A stretch of 64,000 nucleotides of DNA, from positions 17,034,386 to 17,098,385 of the forward strand of contig JAJEKV010000003.1 of NCBI GenBank assembly GCA_021234155.1, read 5' to 3'. The position numbers were made by a program, and so were the translations under genes. Below the pieces are notes generated by a model. It saw only the letters and a list, made by a program, of their open reading frames with translations. It had not been told where the DNA came from and did not search any database. Numbering within the stretch: the first letter of the stretch is position 1; every line of letters starts with the position of its first letter. The stretch comes from Isoetes taiwanensis (taxonomy: Eukaryota > Streptophyta > Lycopodiopsida > Isoetales > Isoetaceae). Shown here in pieces: positions 46,604 to 58,493 of the stretch.

Positions 46604-49600
46604 ATGGAACCCAAGACAGTTTTACATGAAGCTGGGACATTGCATGCCCTTACTACCGCATTTCTTAACTCGAACTCAAATGCTGCATTGGCTGAAGCAT
46701 ATGGACTGCTGTTCGATATTCAAAGAATAGATAATCCTGCAATGAATGAACAATTGGCTGCACAATTAGCTCCGCTGGCGGCCTTTATTTGCCGTGATCT
46801 CACTTCAAAAGATGAGGAGATGTAAGGATCCCCATGCATCCTATGATGTTGAATTTTGCTGCTTTTGTATGCGCTACGTACTCATGGTTTCTCCGCTGAC
46901 AACTATTTCGTTAGTGCTGGGATGGCTTTAAAATCTTTGGGGTACCTCATACATCATCCCAACTTTGTATCTGCCCTATCAGGTAAAACAAATTAAAATG
47001 TCGCATAGATTTAGGGCGCCCTAATTTAAATTTGATTTGGTGGTCAGACGAGCAAGCTGCCAGAATCTTGTCTAATCTTGTCAAAGTTACTACCACGACC
47101 AATGTAAAGGTAAGTCAAACACTGCCAATATTATTTCCCATATACAATGCCTCAAATAAACAAATTCTTTTGCAGGCACTCTGTAATCTTGCAGTATGGT
47201 GCATCTCTGTTCAACAATTTAAGCTGGAGATTGTTGGTAAACAATTTGATGATCTTATAGCGGCAGTAATGCATGCTATTGACAATCCGATGGGCTCCAA
47301 AGCTGTGACATATGAAGCATTTCAGGTAATTACATTAGGCGATGTTGCAAGCTGTTAGCTACTAACTAATGTGGTGATAAATGCACCTTATGATTTCAGT
47401 CTAGCGGCCTTCCAATGCCTTCCATAATCTGCTACATTGGAAATCTTTCTATACTGATTACTTTTAATTGCAAGATCCTACAGTTTGATGTTTTTTTAGT
47501 AGTTGTAACCATGTATGTTAGTTGGAAGTTTGCACTATTTTCTGATATTAATCTTCCTGTGACATCAGGCTTTGTATACCTTAGCGAAACAAAGGCCCTC
47601 AGATTTAAGAAAGACCTCTCCATCGTGGGCTCCAAAGGTATACAGGAGGCTACTTATTATCGACAAAAATGGAAGGGAAATGGCACAACAAGCACTTCAA
47701 AAGTTGATTGGACTATTTCAGCCTCCTCCTCTGGCACTTTCGGAGGTACTTTCAGATAGCAATAGCCAGTCTAGAATTTAATTGTTGTTCTGAGCTTATT
47801 TTCTTTTTGAATTGAAGGTAGTAGCTCGAGACATCACCCAGGACTTGCTATCCGAAATGAAGAGGATGGTTTCAACAAAGGGTTTGTCTCTTGTGGCAGT
47901 CAATGGATGGGGGTGGTTTGTTCGACTTCTTGGGAGTTTATTGTCAGAGAAGAGGCAAATGCTTAATGAGATGCTTAAAATTGTTGAAGTATCTTTTCTA
48001 AGCGTGGATGTACAAGTTCGAATAGCATCACAGGTCTGTTCTGGTATTTGCACACCATTTATTGATGTTTGTTATGGTACAAATATGTGGCATATTCATG
48101 CTTGCTCTTTTGGGACAATGCAGGTGCAGTGGGAGACTCTAATTAATGTATTAGTAAAAGGTTGGAGAGGGAAAGAAGCTCTCTCTAGTACACCACCTGA
48201 TATGTGTACTCCACAGCTTTCTTCCATGACATCAACACAGGAACCAATACATCCACCATCAAAAATTTTGAACCTCCTTATGATGCCCTTACTCAATACA
48301 GTTGAAACTGAAACAGATGCTGCTGTGAAGCGCACTAGTTGGAAGACATGGCTGCATTTCTTGCAAAGTCTAGGTCAATTGATTAACAAGCCTGCAGTTT
48401 TTTCAGCAGTGGCATCTCCGATGTTTGAACTTGTTTTCAAATTAGGGCCTCAAAAGGCAGGAAGTTTTATCTGGCTGCAATGCGAGCATCTTGTTATAGA
48501 GTATGTGAAGAGCAGAGTACCAGATGGATTAGACTCAAATGAATTCCTGTACCCATCTGATTTGTTGAATCCTATGCAAAACGTGGCCTCAGACTCTGTT
48601 TTGGCTTCCAACGATCATGTTACAATAAAGTGGGAGGCTTGGTCCTTATGTGAAGTAGATAAGATACTGAAGCTTATAGATTACTTGTGTCGCCATTTAC
48701 TACAACAAACATCTGATGAAAATCCCAAGAATATTTGTCTCCATACTTCAAATAGAATCTGGAGCCTAATTGTTAAAGCAATTGAAGCCGATCAAAGAGA
48801 TGTTGTTACACCATCATGTCAACATGTTGCTGCCGTTCATTCTCTGCTAAAGTTTGTTGCAAGAAAATGTGAAGCTGATGTTTATTGTGCACAGTCAAAG
48901 CATATTGTATCTTGGCTTTGGATGTCAATGAAGAACATGTTAGATGAAATGCACTCCCTTATATTGTCCTCTTCATTTTACAAAATAAATCCAATGCTTA
49001 TGGAGCAACACTGTGAGGAATTGCATGATTTGGTCCCTAAGAGTTCTAGCGTACAAAGGGTATCAAGTCTGAAGAAATCAAGTGATCTCATATCCCCTAT
49101 AATTTTCTTGGCTACAGCATGGCTAAAAATGTGTAGCAAGCTTACGGTTGATAAAGCTGACGAGGAAGTTATGATTGCCCGGTATAAAGCTCTGCTTGAA
49201 AGTGCTTCTGCAGGATTTGATAGAATGGGAAACTTGCATGGCTTAAGCACGATCTTTTTTCCTTTGGCATTTTGTGATGGGGAAGACGACAAGCTTGAAC
49301 ACAAGGAATCCTCAATTGAGCAATGCAAAGAGACCCAAGGATGTTATCATCGTGATCCAAAGGGTTCTGTCTTCTTACTGAAAGCTTGGAAGGCTTTTGT
49401 TCAGCACTTCAGAAGTCATATTGAGAACATTAATGATATTCCTGCAATCAATGATGGGTTCGCTGATTCAGGCTATCAAGTAGCTTACAATGCACTTATT
49501 TTCCCTCTGAAATACTTCCTTTTATGGTCAGAAGATAAAAGTAAAATTTTCTCTATCGACACAAATGAGGTAGAAAATTTAAAATCTTTGTGGGTGCAGC

Positions 49601-52600
49601 TTTATAGCACAACACTGCGGATTTCATCTTTGAAAAACAGCCAGCCATATGTTTTCTCAGGATGTCTGTTTTTACGAATTTTAAAACTTCTTGACAGTCA
49701 TAGGCAGACAAAGGACTGCTCAATGTTTTCTGTTATTGGCCAGCATAGGAAGATACCTAGGCAGTTTTTAGAATTACTGGGCTGTGCAGTTGCGAGTGTT
49801 TCTAAGCAATCTGAAACAGGCACTTCGACAACACTGGTTATCAATAGGAATAGGAGGTTAAGTTCAAACAGTTCCACCAGCTTTCATTGTGTAAGTGAAA
49901 CTGACAATGCAAGTTACATGAAAAATGTCCTATCAGTAGCCACTAGGTACGTGATAGCAGTTCTCATTTAAGATATTCATTAGTTGCCTTTCATGTATCT
50001 TATGAAGTTTCACTAACTGCAGGTTTCTAACTTTATCTCTTCTCGATAATCCATCTGAAGGACCAGTATTTGAAACACTCACAAGGTATCTGTGTACATG
50101 GGAATTATTTGTTTTTGTGTGAATGTAATGATTAGATGCTTCTTCATATAACGAGATTGCTGATATAACTGCAGAGTTCTAGATACTGTAGCAGGTTACG
50201 CACATCGAGTATATATGCAAAATGAGTCTCTGTGGCTATTTAATGTAAGTATCAATATTCAAGGATGCCAAACAAGCATATGCACCAGCCAGCTTCATAT
50301 GATTATATATTTAATCTTGGTCTTTTGCAGGTCCTTGAGGAGATATTGGTTCATATGCTTGGATCTTGTACAGAAACAGCAAAGCGTTCTCCGTTCTCGA
50401 AGCCTATACCGGCGAATCTTCTGCCCCACATTGAACGACTATGGGATGAAATCTTGACCTCTCTCCAGAGGGCGACTCCGCCAATCAAGTTTGATTCTTC
50501 TCTCTTGGAGACTCAAGCACGCTGTTTAGCTCTAGCTTTACAGCATTTTAATGCTTCTATTGCAAACCGTACCTTTTCCTTCTGGGAAGCAACATATGGC
50601 AGATTGTCATGTCTTAAGTACCCTACATGTCTGGTTTCGGTCTTTCTTCAGCTCAAGCAAAAAGTTTCAGTTTCACTGCCAAGCTGGGCAGTCGTGGATC
50701 ATAGAAAGTCACTGTGCAAAGATGGAAAATTATCGCCTCATGCCATTTCAATGATGCAAGATTCCAACACTTACAAAACAAAATATAGATCTCAAGTTCA
50801 TCCACCTTCACCAGTCGGAATTTCTGCTTGCAGCCCTCAAAGATTGAAGCTTGGCATTGCGGTTTCTCCAAATTCTGGGGCAGATGCAGTGGACAAATCT
50901 GTAGCAGATCCAGACACAGATTCATTAACAAACGGTGGTTTAGGCAAAGAATCAGAGTTTTTACAGATTGCCGAGGAAGACGCCAAATCAAAAAATAAAA
51001 ATAATGGGGGTTGCAGTGGTCATGCAGGTACTACAACGATACCATCAACTTTGCCAAAAGAGTCAACCACTGGCACCAAAACTGACAGGAATCTGAATGT
51101 CATGGAACATAGTACACTCTGCAAAGATGGAAAGTTATCACCTTATGCCATTTCAACGGGGCAAAATTCTAACAGTGACAAAGCAGAATATGTAACTCAA
51201 GCTCATTTGCCCTATCTTCCTTATTCACCCATCCGAATTTCTGCAGGTGGCCCTCAAACATTGGAGCTTGGTATTGCCATTTCTCCAAATTCTGGGGCAG
51301 AGGCAGTTGACAAATCTGCTAAAGCAGATCAAATCCCAGATGCATTAACAAATTGTCATTTAATGAAACAGCCGGAGCTTTTAGAGATTGCTGAGGAAGA
51401 TGCCAAATCAAAAAGTGAAAATAATGTTGGTGGTAGTGATGATGCATCTGCTACGACTTTGGTTCTCCTACCAGCTTTGCCAAAAGAGTCAAATACTGCC
51501 ACTAAAGATGGTACGAGTTTGAGATGTGACAATTTCTCCAAATCATTGGAGTTACAGAAGAGGAACAATGCAGTGATTTTAAAGGAAGGAACACAAGATA
51601 ATAGATCTTTGCAGAATATTGCAGAGCACCATTCCCCTGATAAGGATTCAACTCTTCAATCTGGTTTCTCGTTTGACATGGTTTGCCATCAATGGACTGC
51701 CAACAGGAAATCAACAGAATCTACCGATAAGGAGCTTCAAAAGAGACGACCAGGGAGAAAAAAACCGAGGTTCACTAAGGATGATGATGATTATGTGATA
51801 ATAAGTTCAGCAGAAGAAAGAAAAAAACCTGTGTTGACTGAACATCAGAAAGAGGTTAGGAGAGCTCAACAGAGACAGGGACCTGGAATAAAGACATATA
51901 CCACAGCAGATTTTAGTCAATCTCTTGCTTTTGCCGATTCAGAGGATATGGAAACTGCTTTGGAGGCCAGTGCCACAAAGGAGTTATGTGCACCTTCTGG
52001 GATGAACTGTGTAGATGCCAGTGTTGAAACTAATGTTGAACCCATTAAGACACATAGCATCAAGCCTCTGCATATTTCTAAACGTGACCGTATATCGCTT
52101 GGACGGAAAATAAGCTTAAGGAGCTCAGGTCGTTTAAGAGGGGGTAAAAATTGGAGGTCAGATTCCCAGTCCAAGTTGGCATCTTTGGCAATGAAAAGAT
52201 GCTCCCAGCTGAAGTCTAAGGAATCAAGGTCAAAAAGGCATATTGTGAATGAAAATCGGAAGGACTTGAAAAGTGGAGAAGAAAAAACAACTCTTCCAAC
52301 CAGGTTTCGAACTACAGCAGATCAATCTCACACTGAAGGTACGCCAACTGATATGTCTAATTATGCTTTCAAAATCCAAACTTTGAACATTGAATTTTGG
52401 ACGAAAATATTTGGTTCTAAAAATTCAGGGAGTTGCAAACGGCAAAAGCTGGACCATGTCGAAAGTATGTGTCCAAATCTGCCAGTTGGGGACATGGTTG
52501 GGCCTCAAAGAAACAAACGGAAAAGAAAAAATCCAAGGAGAATACCATTGGGTGATCTTTGGGAGGATCATCTTAATGTAGATTCCTCAAAAAGAAAAAA

Positions 52601-53144
52601 AGATGCTTCAAAACTAGATAGACAAACTGGAGAAACTGAAGGCCATTGTAATTTATTTCAAGACAACCCTAGAAAGACAATGAAGCTGAGAGCCGGTAGA
52701 CAGATTGGTCGGATGTATGCCAAAAGCTCAGGAGCTTTAGGGGATAGGGTTGGGGATGTCAAATCTGAAATGGAAATTTTCTGTTCAAAGGACATGTTGG
52801 GCAAAGCTGAGCAGCCAGGAGTTACACCTGATCCATGCATTGCAAGGAAAATCAATAAGTGCCCTTGTGAGACAAGTTTAGTGGAAGGCGAGCCATGTAG
52901 AGGTAACAATGCCCAAAAAGTGCTCACTTGTGAATTTGGCAGTTTGGCTTCTAGACATCCTGTGATGGGAGAGTTCGATCAAACCCCTGAAACAAGGCTA
53001 GTGGTTATGCTTGCAACCCTTGCAACAAGTCGGAAGTGGGATAATCTGAGTCTGGATGACTTGGCTCAAGCGGAGGAACTTCTTGAAATGGTGCAAAAGA
53101 AAGTGGCAACTAGTAAGTCGAAAAAGATTCTGACTAAAGCTTAA
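46604..53144 (+). CDS. RIF1: RIF1-like telomere-associated / replication-timing protein
   Basis: Ten coding exons: 46,604-46,821; 46,915-46,982; 47,048-47,109; 47,176-47,325; 47,569-47,745; 47,818-48,033; 48,124-49,946; 50,023-50,085; 50,175-50,244; 50,331-53,144. Every junction is GT/AG, the phases agree and the total is 5,661 bp (1,886 residues). The start is the first ATG after an acceptor at 46,597, so a 5' UTR exon is likely (donor at 46,448). The N-terminal 950 or so residues are a leucine-rich helical-repeat array like the Rif1 N-terminal domain (NPAMNEQLAAQLAPLAAFI, QAARILSNLVKV, LCNLAVWCISVQQF, WETLINVLVKGW). The rest is mostly disordered and basic. A block near residue 1450 (DDDYVIISS...VLTEHQKEVRRAQ) matches the YVFIPPEG...ILTDHQKEV block I recall from vertebrate RIF1. 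Family role: nuclear scaffold that controls origin timing, telomere ends and double-strand-break repair. Unusual: a 135-residue tandem duplication. Confidence 0.88.
50715..51524 (+). repeat. RIF1: In-frame 405-bp tandem duplication inside the RIF1 last exon
   Basis: Two units of 405 bp (135 codons): the first starts CKDGKLSPHAIS (50,715), the second CKDGKLSPYAIS (51,120). Both contain [LT]ELGIA[VI]SPNSGA-type sequence, IAEEDAKSK and LPKES in the same order. The units have diverged but the frame is kept. They lie in the disordered part, after the helical repeats. Confidence 0.85.
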
Positions 53145-53736
53145 AGGCTTAAAAACATTTGAAATACCAGGGCCGTCTTTCTGTATCAAAATAAGGAATC
53201 AATTGTTCATAAGTCTATGTAGCTTCGTCTGATACATGGATATATGATCATCAGACGATCTTTCAAGCTGACTGCAGCCATCTTTGGCCCTGAGTTCCTC
53301 AATGTCTTATCTATGCCACTGATGGTTCAGTTAACAACATGTGTGCAGCCGATTTCTCTCCTATTTTGCTGCAATGTATTTAAATATATTCTTTGTCACT
53401 GATCTGGTTATAGAATCTATAGATTGCTTATGTAGGAGCAAACTTGCAAATTTATGGGCTCGAGCCCTTACCTTTGAGATATCCACTGTCATTTTATTAA
53501 ATATATCATGTGATGCAATGATATCACTGGATCTTTATGAAATTTTTGTGTTGTCTTTACTGCAAACACAGAAAAATAGATCACCCTCTGGCAAACCCAA
53601 TTGTTTTTCGGCAATTTTCCCTGCTGCTAAAGCATCATCCTCATATGTTTGAAGGTGTTGAACATGAATCAGTTTAAAAGGTTACTATCAAAAGTTTGTG
53701 CAATTCCCGAATAAGAGATGAGTAAAATATTAAAAG
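53145..53736. other. RIF1 3' flank
   Basis: Probably RIF1 3' UTR and spacer. Nothing else is recognised; short frames show no domain. Confidence 0.5.
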
Positions 53737-53741
53737 GGGTC

Positions 53742-53945
53742 GTAGTTGCTGTTAACAGGAGGTCCAAACTTGAATATGCACTCACAAAGATGACAAAAGG
53801 ATAGAGAACGTAGTGGCGTAGCTGGTCAAAAGGATAAATTGGGTGGTAGTTGCTGTTAAAATGAGGTCTAAACTTGAATATGCACATTACTAAAAGATGA
53901 CAAAAAGATAGAGAACGAGTGGCATAGCTGGATAAGATAATAAAC
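53742..53945. repeat. Two-copy 104-bp tandem repeat
   Basis: Units start GTAGTTGCTGTTAA at 53,742 and 53,846. Both contain CAAACTTGAATATGCAC and GATAGAGAACG, with about 10% differences. Confidence 0.8.
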
Positions 53946-54296
53946 AGCATTTAGCTAGAGGAATAAGTTGCTAGTTGGTGAAATTCTTTTTAGCAGAAAT
54001 ACCAAACTGGCCAGCCAGATAGCTTCTAGATAGTCGTAGGTTCAGGATTACAGAATGGCTAAGGATTTCATATTTAAAAGGAAATGCCCGATTACTGGAT
54101 ATTAAAATAGTCAGCGTCGTTCGGAGGGAAGTAAACATAAAGTCCATCCGGATAGCTTCCAAATAGCCGTAGAAGAGGAAACACCTCAGGACAACAGCTA
54201 TGGCTGTCAGGACAAACAACCATGGCCAACCCCGCTGCTCTCAGGACAATCATACTCTCTAAACAGAGCCTCGCTCCATACTGCCGAAGAAGCACA
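53946..54296. other. Spacer between tandem repeat and LINE
   Basis: A degenerate short repeat (AGATAGCTTCTAGATAGTCGTAG near 54,018 and GGATAGCTTCCAAATAGCCGTAG near 54,149), but no gene or element end is seen. Confidence 0.4.
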
Positions 54297-55430
54297 AAAT
54301 AGAATAGAATAGAATAGAATAGAATTGAATTTTTATCATCCACGGAGACCAATTAGCCTATGGGACCCAACAAGAGGCGCATCAAGCGTATTACTACCTG
54401 GGTTAAAAACCCCCCTCCCTGCCCTAAAGAGTTGTTTGGGGGAAAAACCGTGACAGGAATAGGCTTGCTGTCAAACTGTACAAATACAAAAACAAGTACA
54501 AATATAGACAAAAATATGTATATGCATCAGGTGAGTGCCTGAGGGCCAAGCTGATCTCGGCGATCCATAATCTCTTGAATGTGTGAGCCCAACCTCCGTA
54601 CCGAGTTTGTGCTCAGCATCTCATGTAGGGGCTGGCCAGGATGAACCAGCTCAGCATAGCGTGTCCGAATGTCATCATATGCCGGGCAACTCTGAAGGGT
54701 GTGGCATTCGTCTTCCACAGCTCCAACCTGGCAGCGTTGACAAAGCCTCTCCTGACGCAGCTCCCCAACCCATCTCCCTATCTCAATTCGGAGATGGTGT
54801 GCACCTGTGCAGATGGAGGCAATGGATCTGTGCTTTTTCATGGGTAGATGAGTGTGCAGGTAGCATTGCGGGCCCCGTTCCAACCTGGGATTTATGTGGC
54901 GTTGATAATGTGCCGTCTTGACCTGTTCAAGGGTGCTGGCATTCCATAGCTTACTGAGGAAACATGCGTCAAGGTACTTGCATGCGAGGCTACCGTGATG
55001 CGCCTCCGTTTGCACTTGGGCGCTTTGTGCTCCCGCACATTCCATCCGCCCGGCCCACCGAGCTCTCTTTTCTGCCCCGTGAAGCTTTTAGGCGTTGAGG
55101 CCCCATTGCCATAGTGTAAGCGAGGTGAGGGAGACGAATATCGTCCATGCTGACCACCTTCTGGAACTAGACGATGTGTCTGTCAAGGGCTCCTCTTTGA
55201 AGAGGCAAGAAACCTGTTTCCTGCAACAGTATCTGGTATGGGACTGTGGAATTCACCCCCAAGGCTCGTGCCAAGAAAGCTTTCTGCACATGCTCTAAGT
55301 CGTTCCAAGTGGCGAGGGAAATCACTGGGCTCCAGACCTCGACCCGTCCAAAAGCACAGGTTCTACTACCACCTTGAATAAGTGCGATTGGTGGGTCCAA
55401 TCATACAGCTCCGCCTTGTGACTGTTGTCT
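54297..55430 (-). mobile_element. 5'-truncated LINE 1 (ORF2 C-terminus), minus strand
   Basis: On the minus strand, part of ORF2 downstream of RT is readable: VEVWSPVISLATWNDLEHVQ, FLARALGV and PYQILLQETGFLPL (55,400-55,167). Then comes the C-terminal zinc-binding region LCQRCQVGAVEDECHTLQSC with CPAYDDIRTRY, stop at 54,527. The 3' end appears to be a (TTCTA)n tail (54,299-54,326 as TAGAA units on plus), so the tail is a microsatellite and not poly(A). The frame is interrupted between the two readable parts. The 5' side is lost where LINE 2 begins. No target duplication was found. Confidence 0.8.
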
Positions 55431-57041
55431 TTTTTTTTTTTGAAGAACTGTGTCATCAATATATTAAAAAAATGGTAATGTTACAAAGCAAGTGAGGAGG
55501 AAGGAGGGTTGCCCCAAAGAGACAGCGATACCTCGACACTCCACAACAAACTCACAGAAAAACTGCAACTCTACAGCTGTACAAACCGACCATTACTATC
55601 TACAACACCCAAGAAGTCCCGCCAAATGGCAAACTTCCGCTCTACTAATCCCCGAACACCCGAAAAGCTTTGAAATAGCTTGTACCCCGAAGTCGAATTC
55701 CGAGAGAGGCCGCAGGTTGTTGCAATCCCCGAAGATCCACAACCGCCCCCGCTTCCAAATCAGCCACACCAACCAAGCCACGCCACAGGATGCAAGGCTT
55801 CTTTGCCGCAAGAAGCGGCCAAGCACCGTGATACACATGAAGCGGCAATCTGGCGGCTAGTCAAGCTCACCAAACGAGCCCTAACCCAATCCCGGGCAGC
55901 CCGCAAGTGAGGGCATAAAACCGCACAATGCTCCACGGTCTCATGATGAAGGCCACAACAAGGGACGGAGAGGGCTCACACCCGCCTAAACCCGACTCAC
56001 AAGGAATTCACCACGATACGGCCCGGTGCACCACCGCCACGAAGCACCTAACCTTCCGGGGGGAAGTGAGCTCCATGTCCACGCCCACACCGAAGCGCCA
56101 TCGAGAACCCCGAAGCTGCGAGACCACTTGCCTAAAGGAGGCGGCAGTGTCATGAATAACCGACACCGGTAACAAGACCGCACAAAACAAGAAGACACAA
56201 CATCCGGTGAACCTTCCAAACCTGCACCACCACATCATCCCGAGGACTATAGGTATGTGTAGCGGAATACTCCCCGCCACTTGTTCCCGGATAGCCCGGT
56301 CCACGCCCCTCAGTGGCGAGCTCGAAAGAACTCCCATGAAGCTAGCTGACCACCCCAATACCAATCCTCCAAGGTGAGCACACCAGCTCGCCTCGAACGC
56401 GCTCTTCGGTCCCCAGCATGCACGTGGCGCCCAAGGGTAAGTCTTGCTTGGGGTAGAGGAACCCACAAGAAAGGAGAAGAGTGGTGATAAACCGAGGCAT
56501 AATCTAGCTGGAAGAGCACATGCATATGATCCCAAGCCCGCAACACCCCCGTGAGAAAAGGGAATGCATGTGGAAAAGGCCGGAGACCATACAACAGTGC
56601 CCAGGGAAACTCCACATGCACAGACGACTTCCCAAACGCCACACAATGACGAAGAGACTGCAACAACAGCGCCGCACCAGGAGAAGATGCTCCATCCTGC
56701 AGAATGCTCCAAACAAACTTGGAGATCAACACCTTACTATGCAGTGCCAAATCCAGAATGGCCAAGCCCCCATCCTCCCGGGGGCGGGTCTTGTGACTAT
56801 TGTTCTCCATTGCATAGAGTGCTTTCCAACCTGCTGCGGCTCGCATCCGGATAGAATTGTCCCACTTCATGGCCGACGGGAACTCCACCCCCAACTATTT
56901 GTAAGCGGATACCACTTCAACATTTTGGCCACAATAAGTGAGGATTGGAGGCGATGGCGTGCGGACGATATCAGAACCACCTTGGTTTTGGCTAAGTTGA
57001 CACGCATATCAGTCACCTGGCAAAACGTGTCTAGGGCATCA
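55431..57041 (-). mobile_element. 5'-truncated LINE 2 (L1-type ORF2), inserted in LINE 1
   Basis: The plus strand shows a T-run at 55,429-55,441 (poly(A) tail on minus) followed rightwards by 3' UTR and ORF2. Readable minus-strand parts are the end of RT (CQVTDMRVNLAKTKVVLI near 57,000), KWDNSIRMRAAAGWKALY, EDGGLAILDLALHSKVLI, ISKFVWSILQDG (56,894-56,310) and a cysteine-rich zf-RVT-like end. Several frameshifts and stops are present (reading moves between frames near 56.3, 56.0 and 55.85 kb). The 5' side stops at the small LTR element at 57,042. Confidence 0.8.
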
Positions 57042-58493
57042 TGGCAATAGTGCATTTGAAAAGAGTCGGTGACTTGCAACTAACACCTCGTTGGTTTAAA
57101 ACCCATCTCTAATATATTACTTTTGCCTATGTATGACGACCATCTTCGTATTATACCCTTGTGGTAGTCACACTATCCCCCTCCAAACGATGATGGCTTC
57201 CCCTCAATGATGATTGCGAAACATAGTATTCTTCCCCCAAGATCAAACACCCAATCAAGATCATGAGTTGAATCAATATGAAGATCTTGGTCTAGCATGA
57301 GATCTAGACATAGAGAAAGGTTTAATGCAGGGGCAAGATATGAAATATAAGCAAAGACTAGAGTTGGTATCGAAATAAGACTGGGAGGGTGTAGCATAGG
57401 GTCAGAGTCTAGGTCATAAGTAAGAACAGTGGCATGAGCGTACTGCAGAACTGGAGGAGGAACAAGACCAGGGGTAGAAATTGAAGTATGAACTGGAACA
57501 GGAATATGAACAAAAGCAGGTCCACACTCGTGATCGAGACAAAGAACTACATCAGGAGCAGGATCTAAAACAGGAGGAGCATCAAGATAGAAAGACAAAC
57601 TAGAGGTAGAACCAGAGCTCAAGTTTGAATCCAAGACTGAGCAAGCAGCCGGGGCCAGGGTCTTTGCAATATTAAGAAGATCAAGAACTAGAACTGGATC
57701 AAGAACTGGAACTGGGATTGGATCTGGGTGTGGAATGGGAACTGGAATAGAATCCTCAACTGGATGTGAAACTGCTAGCTGACCATCCAACTGCACTTGT
57801 CTCTGCTCAGCATTAGGTTGCACAACATTCCTCTTCAACTCAGGATGCTGATAGAATGATGTTGCAATCTTCTCTACCTCTTGCATAATACTTGCCAATT
57901 GATTCTCCATTATGGAAGAAAATTCTTGGACTGGCTCGAACCGAATGAGTATTCTGCTTCAAATTGTCATGACCTATGGTCTAGATACAAGGAAGTGCAA
58001 GAGAAAATATATATATAAACTAGAATCAATGTACTAACAAGAATATATGTACAATGGCCCGAGAGCAAAGCAAGAATACACGAACAAGAAGGCTCGAGAT
58101 CACCGACAAGATCTAGAGCTAGAACAACACAAGAAGAACAAGATACACGAGAAGGCCGTAACTGGCGTTGAAACAGAATGGTTCTGCCATCCTCGAATGT
58201 CTCCATATATAGTGCCATATTGCATGAACTCAATAGTGGATGGTCGCCACCTAGAATAGGTGAATGTGCGCCACTTGGCGGGCATGAGTGACGCCACTTA
58301 GCATAGGTGCATGAATGGTCCTTGATGTACATAGAGAAGATGATTGGCATAACTCTATGATCATGGCAACAGTGCACTTGGAAAGAGTCTATGACTTGCA
58401 ACCAACACCTCGTTAGTTCAAAACCCATCTTCAACATATTACTTTTGCCTATGTATGACGACCATCTTCGTATTATACCCGTGTGGTAGTCAC
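57042..58493 (-). mobile_element. Small non-autonomous LTR element (TRIM-like), minus strand
   Basis: Direct repeats of about 130 bp (57,042-57,172 and 58,364-58,493, about 10% different) flank 1.2 kb. Read on the minus strand the repeats start [TG]TGACTACC and end TTGCCA. A polypurine tract GGAGGGGGATAG lies immediately before the 3' repeat and a weak initiator-Met-like primer site (TGATCATAGAGTTATG) immediately after the 5' one. One ORF lies inside (57,910-57,173). There is no pol. No target duplication is seen: LINE 2 lies on the left and a B-related fragment on the right, so the borders may be recombined. Confidence 0.65.
57173..57910 (-). pseudogene. Single ORF of the TRIM-like element
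   Basis: 245 residues beginning MENQLASIMQEVEKIATSFY. After a charged N-terminus it becomes rich in Pro, Asp, Leu and Val with a loose VPxxDPxLxLD repeat. Its stop codon TAG is part of the polypurine tract, so the ORF fills the element to the LTR edge. No catalytic or gag motif is recognised. The repetitive composition means it may not be a functional protein. Confidence 0.4.

Noticed and set aside
53100-53144. PP1-docking (SILK or RVxF) motif at the RIF1 C-terminus
   Set aside because: KKILTKA and nearby basic stretches are only loosely similar; no clear SILK or RVxF motif was seen.
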